Shown here piece by piece: positions 28,864 to 37,506 of a stretch of 64,000 nt of DNA. The DNA is from Serratia sp. AKBS12. GTDB lineage: Bacteria; Pseudomonadota; Gammaproteobacteria; Enterobacterales; Enterobacteriaceae. Positions within the stretch are counted from its first letter, which is position 1; each line of letters opens with the position of its first letter. The stretch covers positions 1 through 64,000 of the forward strand of contig NZ_JANUSB010000011.1 in the NCBI RefSeq assembly GCF_024793895.1. Direction: 5' to 3'. Below the pieces are notes generated by a model. It was not told the DNA's origin, did not search any database, and was given only the letters and a program-made list of their open reading frames with translations. The translations under genes and the position numbers were made by a program.

Positions 28864-30179
28864 GCACTTCTACTACGGAAACCCCGATCGGCGCAGAGGC
28901 GGCCCGCAGCGCCGATGTGCCCAATACCGGCAAGCTGGCGGCGGCAAGCTCTATTGGTACCGCGCTGGAATGGTACGACTTTACCGTTTACAACATCATG
29001 GCGGCGCTGATCTTCAATCATGTCTTCTTCCCGTCGTTTGATCCGCTGGTAGGCACCATCCTGGCGTTTTCCACCTATGCGGTCGGCTATGTCTCGCGGC
29101 CGATTGGTGGCATCGTTTTTGGCCACCTGGGCGACGTGCTTGGCCGTCGTTTCGTGTTGGTTACCACGCTGCTGATGATGGGCATTACCACTGCGTTGAT
29201 GGGATTGCTGCCCGGCTATGCCAGTTGGGGCATCTGGAGTCCGCTGCTGCTGGTGACGCTGCGCTTTATTCAGGGCATTGCGCTGGGCGGCGAATGGGCC
29301 GGCGCGGTACTGTTGTCAATGGAGCATGGCAAACCGCACCAGCGTGGGCGCAATGCGTCGTTCGCTCAGGTCGGCCCGTCCTGCGGATCGTTGATCGGTA
29401 CCGGTTTTATCATGCTGGTCACCGTGGCGATGACGGCGGACGACTTCCAGCAATGGGGCTGGCGCATTCCGTTCCTGCTGAGTCTGGTGCTGGTGGTATT
29501 TGGCCTCTGGCTACGCCGTGGCGTGGGAGAGACGCCGGCGTTTCTCAAGTTGGAGGCCAACCGCGACGTGACCCATGCGCCGCTGCGCGAAGTGTTCGCA
29601 CAGCATAAGCGCGCGTTGTTGATCGCCGGCGGTTCACGCATCGGCTCTGACGTGCTGTATGCGCTGGTGGTGGTGTTTACCCTGACCTATGTCACCACGG
29701 TATTGAACCTGCCGCGGCCCTTGGCGTTGGCCGCTACCATGCTTGGGGCGGTGGGTAACGCGCTTACGGTACCGCTGTTTGGTGCGCTTTCCGATCGGCT
29801 TGGTCGGCGTCCGGTGTATATTGGCGGCGCGCTGGCGGCGATGGTGTGGGCGTTCGTGTTCTTTGTACTGCTGGACAGCACGCAGCCAGTCCTGATTTGC
29901 CTGGCGGTGGTGGTGGGGTTACTGATCCATGCCGCGATGTATGGCCCACAGGCGGCGTTCGTTACCGAACAGTTCCCGACCCGCGTGCGTTACGCCGGCT
30001 CGTCACTGGCCTATACCCTGGCCGGTATCGTCGGCGGTGGCTTTGCGCCGCTGATCATCGCGTCGTTGTTCAAAAGCTATGGCAGTACGATGGCGGTGTC
30101 GCTGTACGTGGTCTTTGCGCTGCTGATAACGCTGTGGGCGGTGCTGGCCGCCAGGGAAACCGCGCATAAACCGTTGTAA
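28860..30179 (+). CDS. MFS metabolite:H+ symporter (MHS family)
   Basis: A 439-residue inner-membrane transporter with about 12 hydrophobic helices. The N-terminal SIGTALEWYDFTVYN near 22-36 and the loop GHLGDVLGRRFVL near 88-100 are typical of the metabolite:H+ symporter family (ShiA, ProP and KgtP relatives). It probably imports the substrate of the upstream amidase set; the substrate is not deducible. The ATG overlaps the preceding stop. A GC-rich repeat (CGCCGGG ... CCCGGCG) follows at about 30186-30210. Confidence 0.88.
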   Translation: MSTSTTETPIGAEAARSADVPNTGKLAAASSIGTALEWYDFTVYNIMAALIFNHVFFPSFDPLVGTILAFSTYAVGYVSRPIGGIVFGHLGDVLGRRFVLVTTLLMMGITTALMGLLPGYASWGIWSPLLLVTLRFIQGIALGGEWAGAVLLSMEHGKPHQRGRNASFAQVGPSCGSLIGTGFIMLVTVAMTADDFQQWGWRIPFLLSLVLVVFGLWLRRGVGETPAFLKLEANRDVTHAPLREVFAQHKRALLIAGGSRIGSDVLYALVVVFTLTYVTTVLNLPRPLALAATMLGAVGNALTVPLFGALSDRLGRRPVYIGGALAAMVWAFVFFVLLDSTQPVLICLAVVVGLLIHAAMYGPQAAFVTEQFPTRVRYAGSSLAYTLAGIVGGGFAPLIIASLFKSYGSTMAVSLYVVFALLITLWAVLAARETAHKPL

Positions 30180-30490
30180 AGCCTACGCCGGGCGATATGC
30201 GCACCCGGCGTTCGGTCAAATCCACATAAACGGTCACTAACGGTCATTTTGCCGCGCGTGGAATTGTGACCGTTTGCTATTTCCCTCCTGTACGTTTGCA
30301 GCGTAATCCTTGCAGAACTGCACGACTGACCACAGTTTCGTAATTGTCCATTTCATTTTTCATCCAATTTTTTGACAACTATCACACCGCGATCGTTGAC
30401 CGATCGCGGCGTGGTTTGCTTTGCGTCAGGGCGCAAAACGCGACGTGACGAACCGATATCGTAATCACCGTAGAGGAGGGGAGAAGAAAC
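30180..30490 (+). promoter_or_regulatory. DeoR gene upstream region with repeated AACGGTCA boxes
   Basis: 311 bp without a gene. Three AACGGTCA boxes occur: direct at 30229-30236 and 30239-30246, one helical turn apart, and inverted at 30267-30274. The outer pair forms the perfect arms AAACGGTCAC / GTGACCGTTT. A further hairpin CCGCGATCG-TTGAC-CGATCGCGG lies at 30387-30409, just after a TTGACA element at 30372-30377. This is a plausible promoter-operator for the sugar operon regulator. Confidence 0.55.
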
Positions 30491-31309
30491 ATGCTGCCTG
30501 TAGAACGTCATCGTTTTATTGCCGAAGTCTTGAGCCAGCGCGGCCGCGTGATGGTGCAGGAGGTGGCACAACTGTGCCATATCTCGATCGAAACGGCTCG
30601 GCGTGACCTGGCCCTGCTTGAACGGCGCGGCCTGCTGTTGCGCAGCCACGGCGGCGCGGTGTTCGTCGAATCGCCCCCGGTGGAAAAGATCTATGTGCCC
30701 ACCGAGATCGATCAGGGCGAGTCTTTTCGCCAGCGCAGCAACGATGCGCCGGAGCAGAAGACGCGTATCGCCAAGCGTGCCCTGGAGTTTATTTCTCCCG
30801 GTGATTGTCTGTTGCTGGACAGCAGTTCCAGCAGTTGGTTTCTGGCGCGGCAGTTACCGGATATCTCGCTGGTGGTGTTGACCAACTCGCTGCATATCAT
30901 CCAGACGTTAGCCTGCAAGGCTAACGTGCGCACCATCGGGTTGGGCGGCGAATATTCCGCTAAATATGAGGACTTTATCGGCGTTCTGGCGGAGCAGATG
31001 CTGAAAGAATTCGTGATCAACAAGTTGTTCTTCTCTTGCCATGGCATCTGCCAGGACGGCGGCATCCGCGAGAGCAACGAGCACCATGCGCGACTAAAGC
31101 AGCAGATGTTGTTGGCGTCCGAACGCAAGTTTCTACTGGTGGACAGCAGCAAGTTTGGGCGCCGTTCTTTTGCACGCATTTGCCACTATCGGGAAATCGA
31201 CACGTTGATCACCGATCGGCTCAGCGATGACGAATTTCGTCAGGAATTGGCCTGGAACAATGTGGACGTGATCGAGGTTTCACCCGCCGCAAAAAAAACG
31301 TCGAGATAA
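30491..31309 (+). CDS. DeoR family regulator of the sugar operon
   Basis: 272 residues. The N-terminal DeoR helix-turn-helix (VMVQEVAQLCHISIETARRDLALLERRGLL, about 20-49) is followed by a sugar-isomerase-like effector domain with TNSLHI and GGEYS segments. It resembles AgaR/GlpR-type repressors that sense a phosphorylated sugar. AGGAGGGGAGAAG precedes the ATG. It is 52 bp ahead of the transporter genes, so it is probably the local repressor, unlike the RpiR-type AlsR of E. coli allose metabolism. Confidence 0.85.
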   Translation: MLPVERHRFIAEVLSQRGRVMVQEVAQLCHISIETARRDLALLERRGLLLRSHGGAVFVESPPVEKIYVPTEIDQGESFRQRSNDAPEQKTRIAKRALEFISPGDCLLLDSSSSSWFLARQLPDISLVVLTNSLHIIQTLACKANVRTIGLGGEYSAKYEDFIGVLAEQMLKEFVINKLFFSCHGICQDGGIRESNEHHARLKQQMLLASERKFLLVDSSKFGRRSFARICHYREIDTLITDRLSDDEFRQELAWNNVDVIEVSPAAKKTSR

Positions 31310-31361
31310 CTAAAAACGATCAAAACAGTTAATTACAGCCAAAACTCGTGGAGATGGAACA

Positions 31362-32345
31362 ATGAAAAAATCTGTACTGGCCGGTTTGTTTGCCTCGCTG
31401 CTGTTGTCGCTGTCCGCGCATGCGGCAGACAAAATAAAAATGGGCGTGGTGGTGAAGATTGGCGGCATTCCGTGGTTCAACGCCATGGAGTCTGGCATCA
31501 AGAGCGAGGGTGCCAAACGCGGCATCGACGCCTGGATGATTGGCCCGACGGCGGCGGATCCGGCGCTGCAGGTGCGGGCTATCGAAGATTTGATCGCCCA
31601 GAAGGTGGACATCATCGGCGTGGTGCCGAACGACGCCCGGGTGCTGGAACCGGTGCTTAAACGCGCCCGGGAGGCAGGCATCAAGGTGATCGTGCACGAG
31701 TCACCCGGCCAAAAATACGCCGACTGGGACTTTGAGCTGGTCGATGCCGCTCAGCACGGGGTCAATCATATGAAAGGGCTGGCCGCCTGCATGAAGGAAC
31801 AGGGCAAGTATGCGGTGTACGTCGGCAGCCTGACGGTGCCGCTGCACATTACCTGGTCTGATTCGGCCATTAATTATCAAAAGCAGCATTATCCAAACAT
31901 GCAACTGGTGGGTGACAAGTTCGGCGTGGGTGAGTCGCTGGATGACAGCGTGCGGACCACCAACGATCTGATGGCCAAATACCCGGATCTTAAAGGGGTG
32001 TTGGCGTTTGGTTCGCAGGGGCCGATCGGCGCCGGGCGCGCGGTGCTCAGCCGTGGGAAAACCAACGACATCTGCGTGTTCGGACCGTTCAGCCCGGGCC
32101 AGGGCGCTTCGCTGGTAAATCGCGGCGCCATCAAGGGTGGTTATATCTGGAATCCACTGGTGGCCGGCGAGGTGTTCGTGCGCATCGCCGAGATGATGAG
32201 CAAAGGCGAGAAGATCGCCGACGGCATGACCATTGAGGGGATGGGCAAGGTACGGGTGGATGAGCAACAACACACCATTCTCGGCAACGCAACCGAGAGC
32301 CTGGACAAGCAAAACCTGCCGACGCTGGTGAAGATGGGGCTGTGA
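31362..32345 (+). CDS. Sugar ABC transporter, periplasmic binding protein
   Basis: 327 residues with a signal peptide (hydrophobic 4-20, cleavage after AHA before ADKIKMG). The periplasmic-binding-protein family I fold shows AIEDLIAQKVDIIGVVPND and a C-terminal GGYIWNPLVAGEVFVRIAEM. It resembles the ribose / autoinducer-2 (LsrB-like) class, which alone does not identify the ligand. AGATGGAACA precedes the ATG. The next gene starts within 3 bp of its stop. Confidence 0.88.
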   Translation: MKKSVLAGLFASLLLSLSAHAADKIKMGVVVKIGGIPWFNAMESGIKSEGAKRGIDAWMIGPTAADPALQVRAIEDLIAQKVDIIGVVPNDARVLEPVLKRAREAGIKVIVHESPGQKYADWDFELVDAAQHGVNHMKGLAACMKEQGKYAVYVGSLTVPLHITWSDSAINYQKQHYPNMQLVGDKFGVGESLDDSVRTTNDLMAKYPDLKGVLAFGSQGPIGAGRAVLSRGKTNDICVFGPFSPGQGASLVNRGAIKGGYIWNPLVAGEVFVRIAEMMSKGEKIADGMTIEGMGKVRVDEQQHTILGNATESLDKQNLPTLVKMGL

Positions 32346-32347
32346 TA

Positions 32348-33865
32348 ATGATGACCTCCGGGATGACGACGGCGCAGAATACTCCGCTGATAGCGCTGCA
32401 GCGACTGTCGATGACCTTTGGCGGTCAGCGCGCGTTGAACGATATTGATCTGACGTTGATGCCGGGCGAAGTGCACTGTCTGGCCGGCACCAACGGCTGC
32501 GGCAAGAGCACCCTGATTAAGGCGATCGCCGGCGTCTATCAGCCTGACGATGGCAGCCGTATCATCATCGGTGCTCAGACCTTCAGCCGACTGTCGCCTG
32601 AACAGGCGCGCGGATTCGGCATTCAGGTGATCTACCAGGATCTGTCGCTGTTTCCTAACCTGACGGTGGCGGAAAACATCGCCTTCGAGCACAACCTGCG
32701 CGGGCTGCTGGGCTGGTACCGCCCGGGGCGGCTGCGAAAAACCGCCGAGCGCCTGCTGAATGAACTGAATTTTAATCTGGATCTGGATAGCCGGGTGGCG
32801 GAACTGCCGATCGCCCAGCGTCAGCAGGTGGCGATTTGTCGCGCGTTGGTAGCGGACGCGCGGGTGGTTTTCATGGATGAACCCACCGCCTCGCTGACGC
32901 GCACCGAAGTGAATCAGCTGCTGCGGACGGTAAATTACCTGAAAGAAAAAGGGATCTGCGTGGTGTTCGTCAGCCACCGGTTGGATGAGGTATTGGAGAT
33001 TTCGGATCGCGTCACGGTGATCCGCGACGGCAACAAGATCGGCACATGGCCTGCGGCGGAGATCACCGGCGCGCAACTGGCCGAACTGATGACCGGCCTG
33101 AAGCTGGATTACCAGCTCAAGGCACCGAGTTTGAACCCCGATCGGGTCATGCTGGAGGTGGAGCGTCTTAGCCGCAGCGGGCAATATCGCGACGTCAGTT
33201 TTCGTCTGCATCAGGGGGAAGTGCTTGGCCTGTGCGGGCTGCTCGGTTCTGGCCGTACCGAACTGGCGCTTAGCCTGTTCGGCATGACCCGGCCGGACAG
33301 CGGCAAAGTTTATCTCGACAGCAAGCCGGTGCGTTTCCGCAGCCATGAAGATGCGATCAAATCCGGCATCGGCTATGTCTCGGAGGATCGCCTTACGCTG
33401 GGGTTAGTGCTGCAGCAGTCAGTCGCGGACAACGCCGTATTGGCCATTCTCGACCAGCTGCGCGGGCGTTTTCATCTGATCGACGAATACCGCAAGAACC
33501 GGATAGTGGCCGAGTGGATCGACAAGCTCGGCGTGCGCGTGGCGGATCCGGCGCAGGCGATCTCGACGCTGTCGGGCGGCAATCAACAGAAAATTGTACT
33601 GGCCAAGTGGGTGCTGACCCAACCGAGGATCCTAATCCTTGACTCTCCCACCGTCGGTGTCGATGTTGGCGCCAAGGCCAGCATTTATCGGCTGATCCAT
33701 CTGTTGGCGCAGGAAGGGATTGCGATCTTGCTGATTTCCGACGAGGTGCCGGAGGTGTATTACAACTGCGATCGAGTGCTGCACTTCAGCGGTGGCGGCG
33801 TGGTCGGCGAATACCTGCCGGGGCAGGTTAGCCAACAACAGCTTGCGGAGGCGATAAATGCGTAA
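32348..33865 (+). CDS. Sugar ABC transporter, fused ATPase (two nucleotide-binding domains)
   Basis: About 505 residues, the RbsA/AlsA/LsrA-type duplication. Domain 1 has Walker A GTNGCGKST near 48, a degenerate signature at LPIAQRQQ and Walker B VVFMDEPTA. Domain 2 has the degenerate Walker A LLGSGRTE, the signature LSGGNQQK and Walker B LILDSPT, with Ser replacing the usual catalytic Glu. So domain 1 is probably the main hydrolytic site, as in other sugar transporters of this type. GTG at 32342 is possible, but ATG 32348 is preferred. It overlaps the first permease gene by 8 bp. Confidence 0.9.
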   Translation: MMTSGMTTAQNTPLIALQRLSMTFGGQRALNDIDLTLMPGEVHCLAGTNGCGKSTLIKAIAGVYQPDDGSRIIIGAQTFSRLSPEQARGFGIQVIYQDLSLFPNLTVAENIAFEHNLRGLLGWYRPGRLRKTAERLLNELNFNLDLDSRVAELPIAQRQQVAICRALVADARVVFMDEPTASLTRTEVNQLLRTVNYLKEKGICVVFVSHRLDEVLEISDRVTVIRDGNKIGTWPAAEITGAQLAELMTGLKLDYQLKAPSLNPDRVMLEVERLSRSGQYRDVSFRLHQGEVLGLCGLLGSGRTELALSLFGMTRPDSGKVYLDSKPVRFRSHEDAIKSGIGYVSEDRLTLGLVLQQSVADNAVLAILDQLRGRFHLIDEYRKNRIVAEWIDKLGVRVADPAQAISTLSGGNQQKIVLAKWVLTQPRILILDSPTVGVDVGAKASIYRLIHLLAQEGIAILLISDEVPEVYYNCDRVLHFSGGGVVGEYLPGQVSQQQLAEAINA

Positions 33866-34844
33866 ATTCAGCCTGCGGCCGCGCGGTAACGAAGGCTATC
33901 TGGCCTGTGTGCTGCTGCTAACGGTCACGGTCTTTTCACTGCTCAGCGACCAGTTCATGACGGTACAGAACCTGCTTGATTTGAGCGAAAGTTATGCGGT
34001 CAGCGGTATTTTCGCGCTTGGCCTGTTCGTGGTGCTGGTGACCGGCGGTATCGACATTTCCTTCGCTGCCGTGGCTTCGGTGGTGCAGTACCTGATCGCT
34101 AGCCTGACGACCCACTACGGGCTGGTCAGCCCTGTCGGCAGCATTCTGCTGGCGCTGGCGATTGGCACTCTGCTGGGCATGGTCAATGCGCTGTTGATCT
34201 ATTGCCTGCGCATCGTCTCGATTATCGTCACCATCAGCATGCAGGCGTTGTTGTTTGGCATGTTGATGTGGTTGACCAACGGTCGCAGCCTGTATGCGCT
34301 GCCGGAATGGTGGACGCTGCCGCGCAGCGTACTGCCGTTCCAATTGGCGGAGCAAGGCTACCAGATCGGTTTGCCGACGCTGGTGATGCTGGCGGCAGCG
34401 CTGCTGACCTGGCTGCTGTTGAACAAAACGCATCTCGGACGCCAGCTGTACGCCGTCGGCGGCGATCAGGAATCGGCACGGCGCATCGGCATTCGGGTGG
34501 GGCTGCTGCACCTGTTCGCTTACGGCTATCTGGGGGCGATGGCGGCGATCGGCGGTCTGGTGCAGGTCTACCGTATGGGGGAAGTGGTGCCCAACGCGCT
34601 GGTAGGCGGCGAACTGGACGTACTGGCGGCTGCGGTGCTGGGCGGCGCCAGCCTGAACGGCGGCAAGGGCAGCGTGGTCGGCACTCTGATGGGCGTGTTC
34701 CTGATTGGCGTGCTGAAAAACGGTCTCAACTTGATCGGCGTCTCCAACTACTTCATGAATATCGCGATCGGTCTGGTGATCGTCGTTGCCATTACCGTTA
34801 CCCATCACAAGAAACGCAAAGAAACCGACGTTGGTTTCGCCTGA
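33858..34844 (+). CDS. Sugar ABC transporter permease 1
   Basis: A 328-residue inner-membrane protein with about 8-10 hydrophobic segments. The BPD_transp_2 signature VTGGIDISFAAVASV near 57-71 and the EAA-like GGELDVLAAAVLGGASLNGG near 250-269 are visible. Its ATG lies inside the ATPase gene (8-bp overlap), indicating coupling. Together with permease 2 it would form a heterodimer, as in LsrC-LsrD, unlike the single AlsC of E. coli. Confidence 0.88.
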   Translation: MRKFSLRPRGNEGYLACVLLLTVTVFSLLSDQFMTVQNLLDLSESYAVSGIFALGLFVVLVTGGIDISFAAVASVVQYLIASLTTHYGLVSPVGSILLALAIGTLLGMVNALLIYCLRIVSIIVTISMQALLFGMLMWLTNGRSLYALPEWWTLPRSVLPFQLAEQGYQIGLPTLVMLAAALLTWLLLNKTHLGRQLYAVGGDQESARRIGIRVGLLHLFAYGYLGAMAAIGGLVQVYRMGEVVPNALVGGELDVLAAAVLGGASLNGGKGSVVGTLMGVFLIGVLKNGLNLIGVSNYFMNIAIGLVIVVAITVTHHKKRKETDVGFA

Positions 34845-34854
34845 GGAGTCCCTG

Positions 34855-35889
34855 ATGGTCAATAACCTGAAATTCCGCGCGGATGCTACCACCGTCGGCC
34901 TGTTTGTGCTGCTGTTGGCGGTAGTGCTGGCATTCAGCTTGCTGTTGCCGGGCCGCTTCTTCAGTGGCGCTACCTTCACCAGCGTCGCTTTCCAACTGCC
35001 CGAGCTGGGCCTGCTGACGTTGGCCATGTTCATCCCCATCCTCAGTGGGGGTCTGAATCTGTGCATTATCGCCACGGCTAATCTGACCAGCCTGCTGATG
35101 GCCTGGCTGTTTATCAGTTACTTGCCGCCTGATGCCGGGCTGGCACTGCAGGCGCTGTGGCTGGTGTTGGCGCTGGCGGCGGCGATGCTGTTGGCCGTAT
35201 TGCTCGGCGCGGCAACTGGCGCACTGGTGGCCTACATCGGCGCGCACCCGATTTTGGTGACGCTGGCAACCATGACCATCGTTAACGGTATCGGCATCTA
35301 TCTGACGCGCGGCGCGGCGCTGAGCGGCATGCCGGAAATCGTGCGTTTTATCGGGGCGGAAAGCGTTCTGGGAGTGCCTGTGCCACTGCTGATCTTTCTG
35401 CTGGCCGCCGTTTTACTGGCGCTGTTCCTGCAGAAAACCCGGCTCGGCAAATACATTTACATGAGCGGCAGCAATATCAACGCCACCCATTTCAGCGGGG
35501 TGAATACCCATCGAGTACTGATCGCCATCTATATGATTTCCAGCCTGTTATGCGTAATCGCTGGATTGATCATGATGGCGCGCTTCAATTCGGCGCGTAT
35601 GGGCTATGGCGATTCCTACCTGCTGTTGACGGTGTTGGCGATCATTCTGGGCGGCACCGATCCGTTCGGCGGGTTCGGGCGGGTCAGCGGTGTGGTGCTG
35701 GCGTTGATCGTGCTGCAGGTGATCTCTACCGGTCTGAACCTGATGAACATCAGCCCCCATTTCAGCCTGGCGATGTGGGGCGCGGTATTGCTCATTGTGT
35801 TGGCGATTAAGTTTTTCCGTAACCACTACCGGCAGCGGCGGGCGGTGCGCCGCAGCGCGGCGAAAGCCAGGGCGGCGGTGGGCAGTTAA
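34855..35889 (+). CDS. Sugar ABC transporter permease 2
   Basis: A 344-residue paralogue of the preceding permease, with many hydrophobic helices and the motif ILSGGLNLCIIATANLT near 62-78. A later YGDSYLLLTVLAIILGGTDPFGG near 256-278 matches the conserved cytoplasmic loop. The frame opens 23 codons upstream inside permease 1, but GAGGAGTCCCTG before ATG 34855 marks the start. It completes a one-binding-protein, one-fused-ATPase, two-permease importer. Confidence 0.87.
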   Translation: MVNNLKFRADATTVGLFVLLLAVVLAFSLLLPGRFFSGATFTSVAFQLPELGLLTLAMFIPILSGGLNLCIIATANLTSLLMAWLFISYLPPDAGLALQALWLVLALAAAMLLAVLLGAATGALVAYIGAHPILVTLATMTIVNGIGIYLTRGAALSGMPEIVRFIGAESVLGVPVPLLIFLLAAVLLALFLQKTRLGKYIYMSGSNINATHFSGVNTHRVLIAIYMISSLLCVIAGLIMMARFNSARMGYGDSYLLLTVLAIILGGTDPFGGFGRVSGVVLALIVLQVISTGLNLMNISPHFSLAMWGAVLLIVLAIKFFRNHYRQRRAVRRSAAKARAAVGS

Positions 35890-35915
35890 TTTACCTCTTG
35901 TGCAGGATAACGCGA

Positions 35916-36587
35916 ATGAAATACCAGATTTCACCTTCATTGATGTGCATGAACCTGATGGATATCAAACAGCAACTGGCGGTGCTGAACCGCCGTGCCG
36001 ACATGCTGCATATCGATATTATGGATGGGCACTATGTTAAAAATATCACGCTGTCGCCGTTCTTTATCGAACAGATCCGCCCGCACACTCCGCTGGTGCT
36101 GGACGTGCATCTGATGGTGGAGAGCCCGACCGATTTTATCGAACCCATCGCCCGCGCAGGCGCAGACTTTATCTGCCCGCATGCCGAGACTATTAATCGC
36201 GACGCCTTCCGGGTAATCAACCAGATCCGTTCGCTGGGTAAAAAGGTCGGGGTAGTGTTGAATCCGGCCACCCCGGTGGAGTTTATCCGCCATTACATTC
36301 ATCTGTTGGACAAGATCACCGTGATGACCGTCGATCCCGGCTATGCCGGCCAGCCGTTTATTCCGGAAATGCTGGAGAAGATCCGTCAACTCAGCGAACT
36401 GAAGCGGCAGCACAATTTCAGTTATCTGATCGAGATTGACGGATCCTGCAATCAGCGCACCTATCGTGATCTGATGAACGCCGGCGCCGAGGTATTGATC
36501 GTCGGCAGCTCTGGGCTGTTCAACCTCGATGCGGATCTGGATGCGGCATGGGACAAAATGCTGGATCAAATGCGGCAGGCAGCCTGA
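35916..36587 (+). CDS. alsE: D-allulose-6-phosphate 3-epimerase
   Basis: A 223-residue TIM barrel of the ribulose-phosphate 3-epimerase family, closest by eye to E. coli AlsE: SPSLMCMNL at the start, HIDIMDGHYVKNITLSPFF near 32, HLMVESP near 66, ITVMTVDPGYAGQPFIPEML near 137, and IDGSCNQRTY near 176. The catalytic aspartates and metal histidines are in these strands. It converts D-allulose 6-phosphate to fructose 6-phosphate. The start at 35916 has GCAGGATAACGCG upstream. It is the key marker for a psicose/allose pathway. Confidence 0.85.
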   Translation: MKYQISPSLMCMNLMDIKQQLAVLNRRADMLHIDIMDGHYVKNITLSPFFIEQIRPHTPLVLDVHLMVESPTDFIEPIARAGADFICPHAETINRDAFRVINQIRSLGKKVGVVLNPATPVEFIRHYIHLLDKITVMTVDPGYAGQPFIPEMLEKIRQLSELKRQHNFSYLIEIDGSCNQRTYRDLMNAGAEVLIVGSSGLFNLDADLDAAWDKMLDQMRQAA

Positions 36588-36597
36588 GCGGGAGAAC

Positions 36598-37506
36598 ATG
36601 ATGCAGCATTTTATTGGCGTTGATGTGGGGGGCACCAATACCCGTCTGCAGTTGATGGATGACGCAGGCAGCTTTAGCGGTTACCGCAAAGTGGCGACTG
36701 CCAGCTGGGCACAGCGGTCAGATCCACTGGCGGCGCTGGCGGCGCTGATTGCCGAATGCCGGCAGGGGGGCTCGGTGGCGCAGGTGATGCTTGGGCTACC
36801 GGGTATCCTCAGCCGCGATCGCCGCAGGGTGCTGTCGCTGCCGTTTATTCCGGCGCTGGACCAGCGGCCGGTGGCTGAGTTGTTGACCGAACGGTTGGGG
36901 CTACCGGTGCAGATGGACAAGGACGTTAACCATCTGCTCTGGTGGGACCTGCAGCAGTTTCCGGTGCTGCCGCAGGTGGCGGCAGGACTGTATTTAGGGA
37001 CCGGCATGGGCAACAGCCTGTGGCTGAACGATGATTTCTACCACGGTGCACACGGCGCCGCCGGAGAGCTGGGACATATTCCCTGGCCCGGCCATCAGGG
37101 CGATTGCCCGTGCGGCAAGCGGGGCTGCGTTGAAAGTCTGATATCCGGCCATTGGCTGACCGGCTGGGCACAGAGAAATGTGCCGCAAACGCCGTTTGCC
37201 CAGCTGTTTGAACGCCATGCTGAACATCCCGAACTGCAGCAATTTATCGAATGTTTGGCGCAAACCATCGCCATCGAGATGAATATTCTCGATCCGCAGC
37301 GGCTGATCCTCGGCGGCGGGGTGATCGCCATGAGCGGTTTTCCGTTGGCGTGGCTGGTGCGGGAAATCCGTCGCCATCTGCGTGGACCGCAACCGGCGCA
37401 AGGGCTGGCGATCTCCATCAGCCGCGTTACCGACGAAACCGGTAGCAAAGGCGCCTGCCTGGCCGCACGACGTTATTTTCAACTCACCGGAGAGCACCAA
37501 CAATGA
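36598..37506 (+). CDS. alsK: ROK family sugar kinase, AlsK-like
   Basis: 302 residues. The ATP-binding GVDVGGTNTRLQL motif is at the N-terminus, the sugar-binding YLGTGMGNSLW near 137 and the ROK zinc motif GELGHIPWPGHQGDCPCGKRGC near 157-178 (HxxxxxxxxxCxCxxxxC type). It resembles E. coli D-allose kinase throughout. It probably phosphorylates the imported hexose at C6. ATG 36598 and ATG 36601 are both possible. It overlaps the PfkB kinase by ATGA. Confidence 0.8.
   Translation: MMQHFIGVDVGGTNTRLQLMDDAGSFSGYRKVATASWAQRSDPLAALAALIAECRQGGSVAQVMLGLPGILSRDRRRVLSLPFIPALDQRPVAELLTERLGLPVQMDKDVNHLLWWDLQQFPVLPQVAAGLYLGTGMGNSLWLNDDFYHGAHGAAGELGHIPWPGHQGDCPCGKRGCVESLISGHWLTGWAQRNVPQTPFAQLFERHAEHPELQQFIECLAQTIAIEMNILDPQRLILGGGVIAMSGFPLAWLVREIRRHLRGPQPAQGLAISISRVTDETGSKGACLAARRYFQLTGEHQQ

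Noticed and set aside
32141-33346. 401-residue minus-strand frame
   Set aside because: Shadow of the ABC ATPase gene, rich in R, Q and H as expected of an antisense frame.
33936-35075. 379-residue minus-strand frame
   Set aside because: Shadow of the two permease genes; no domain.
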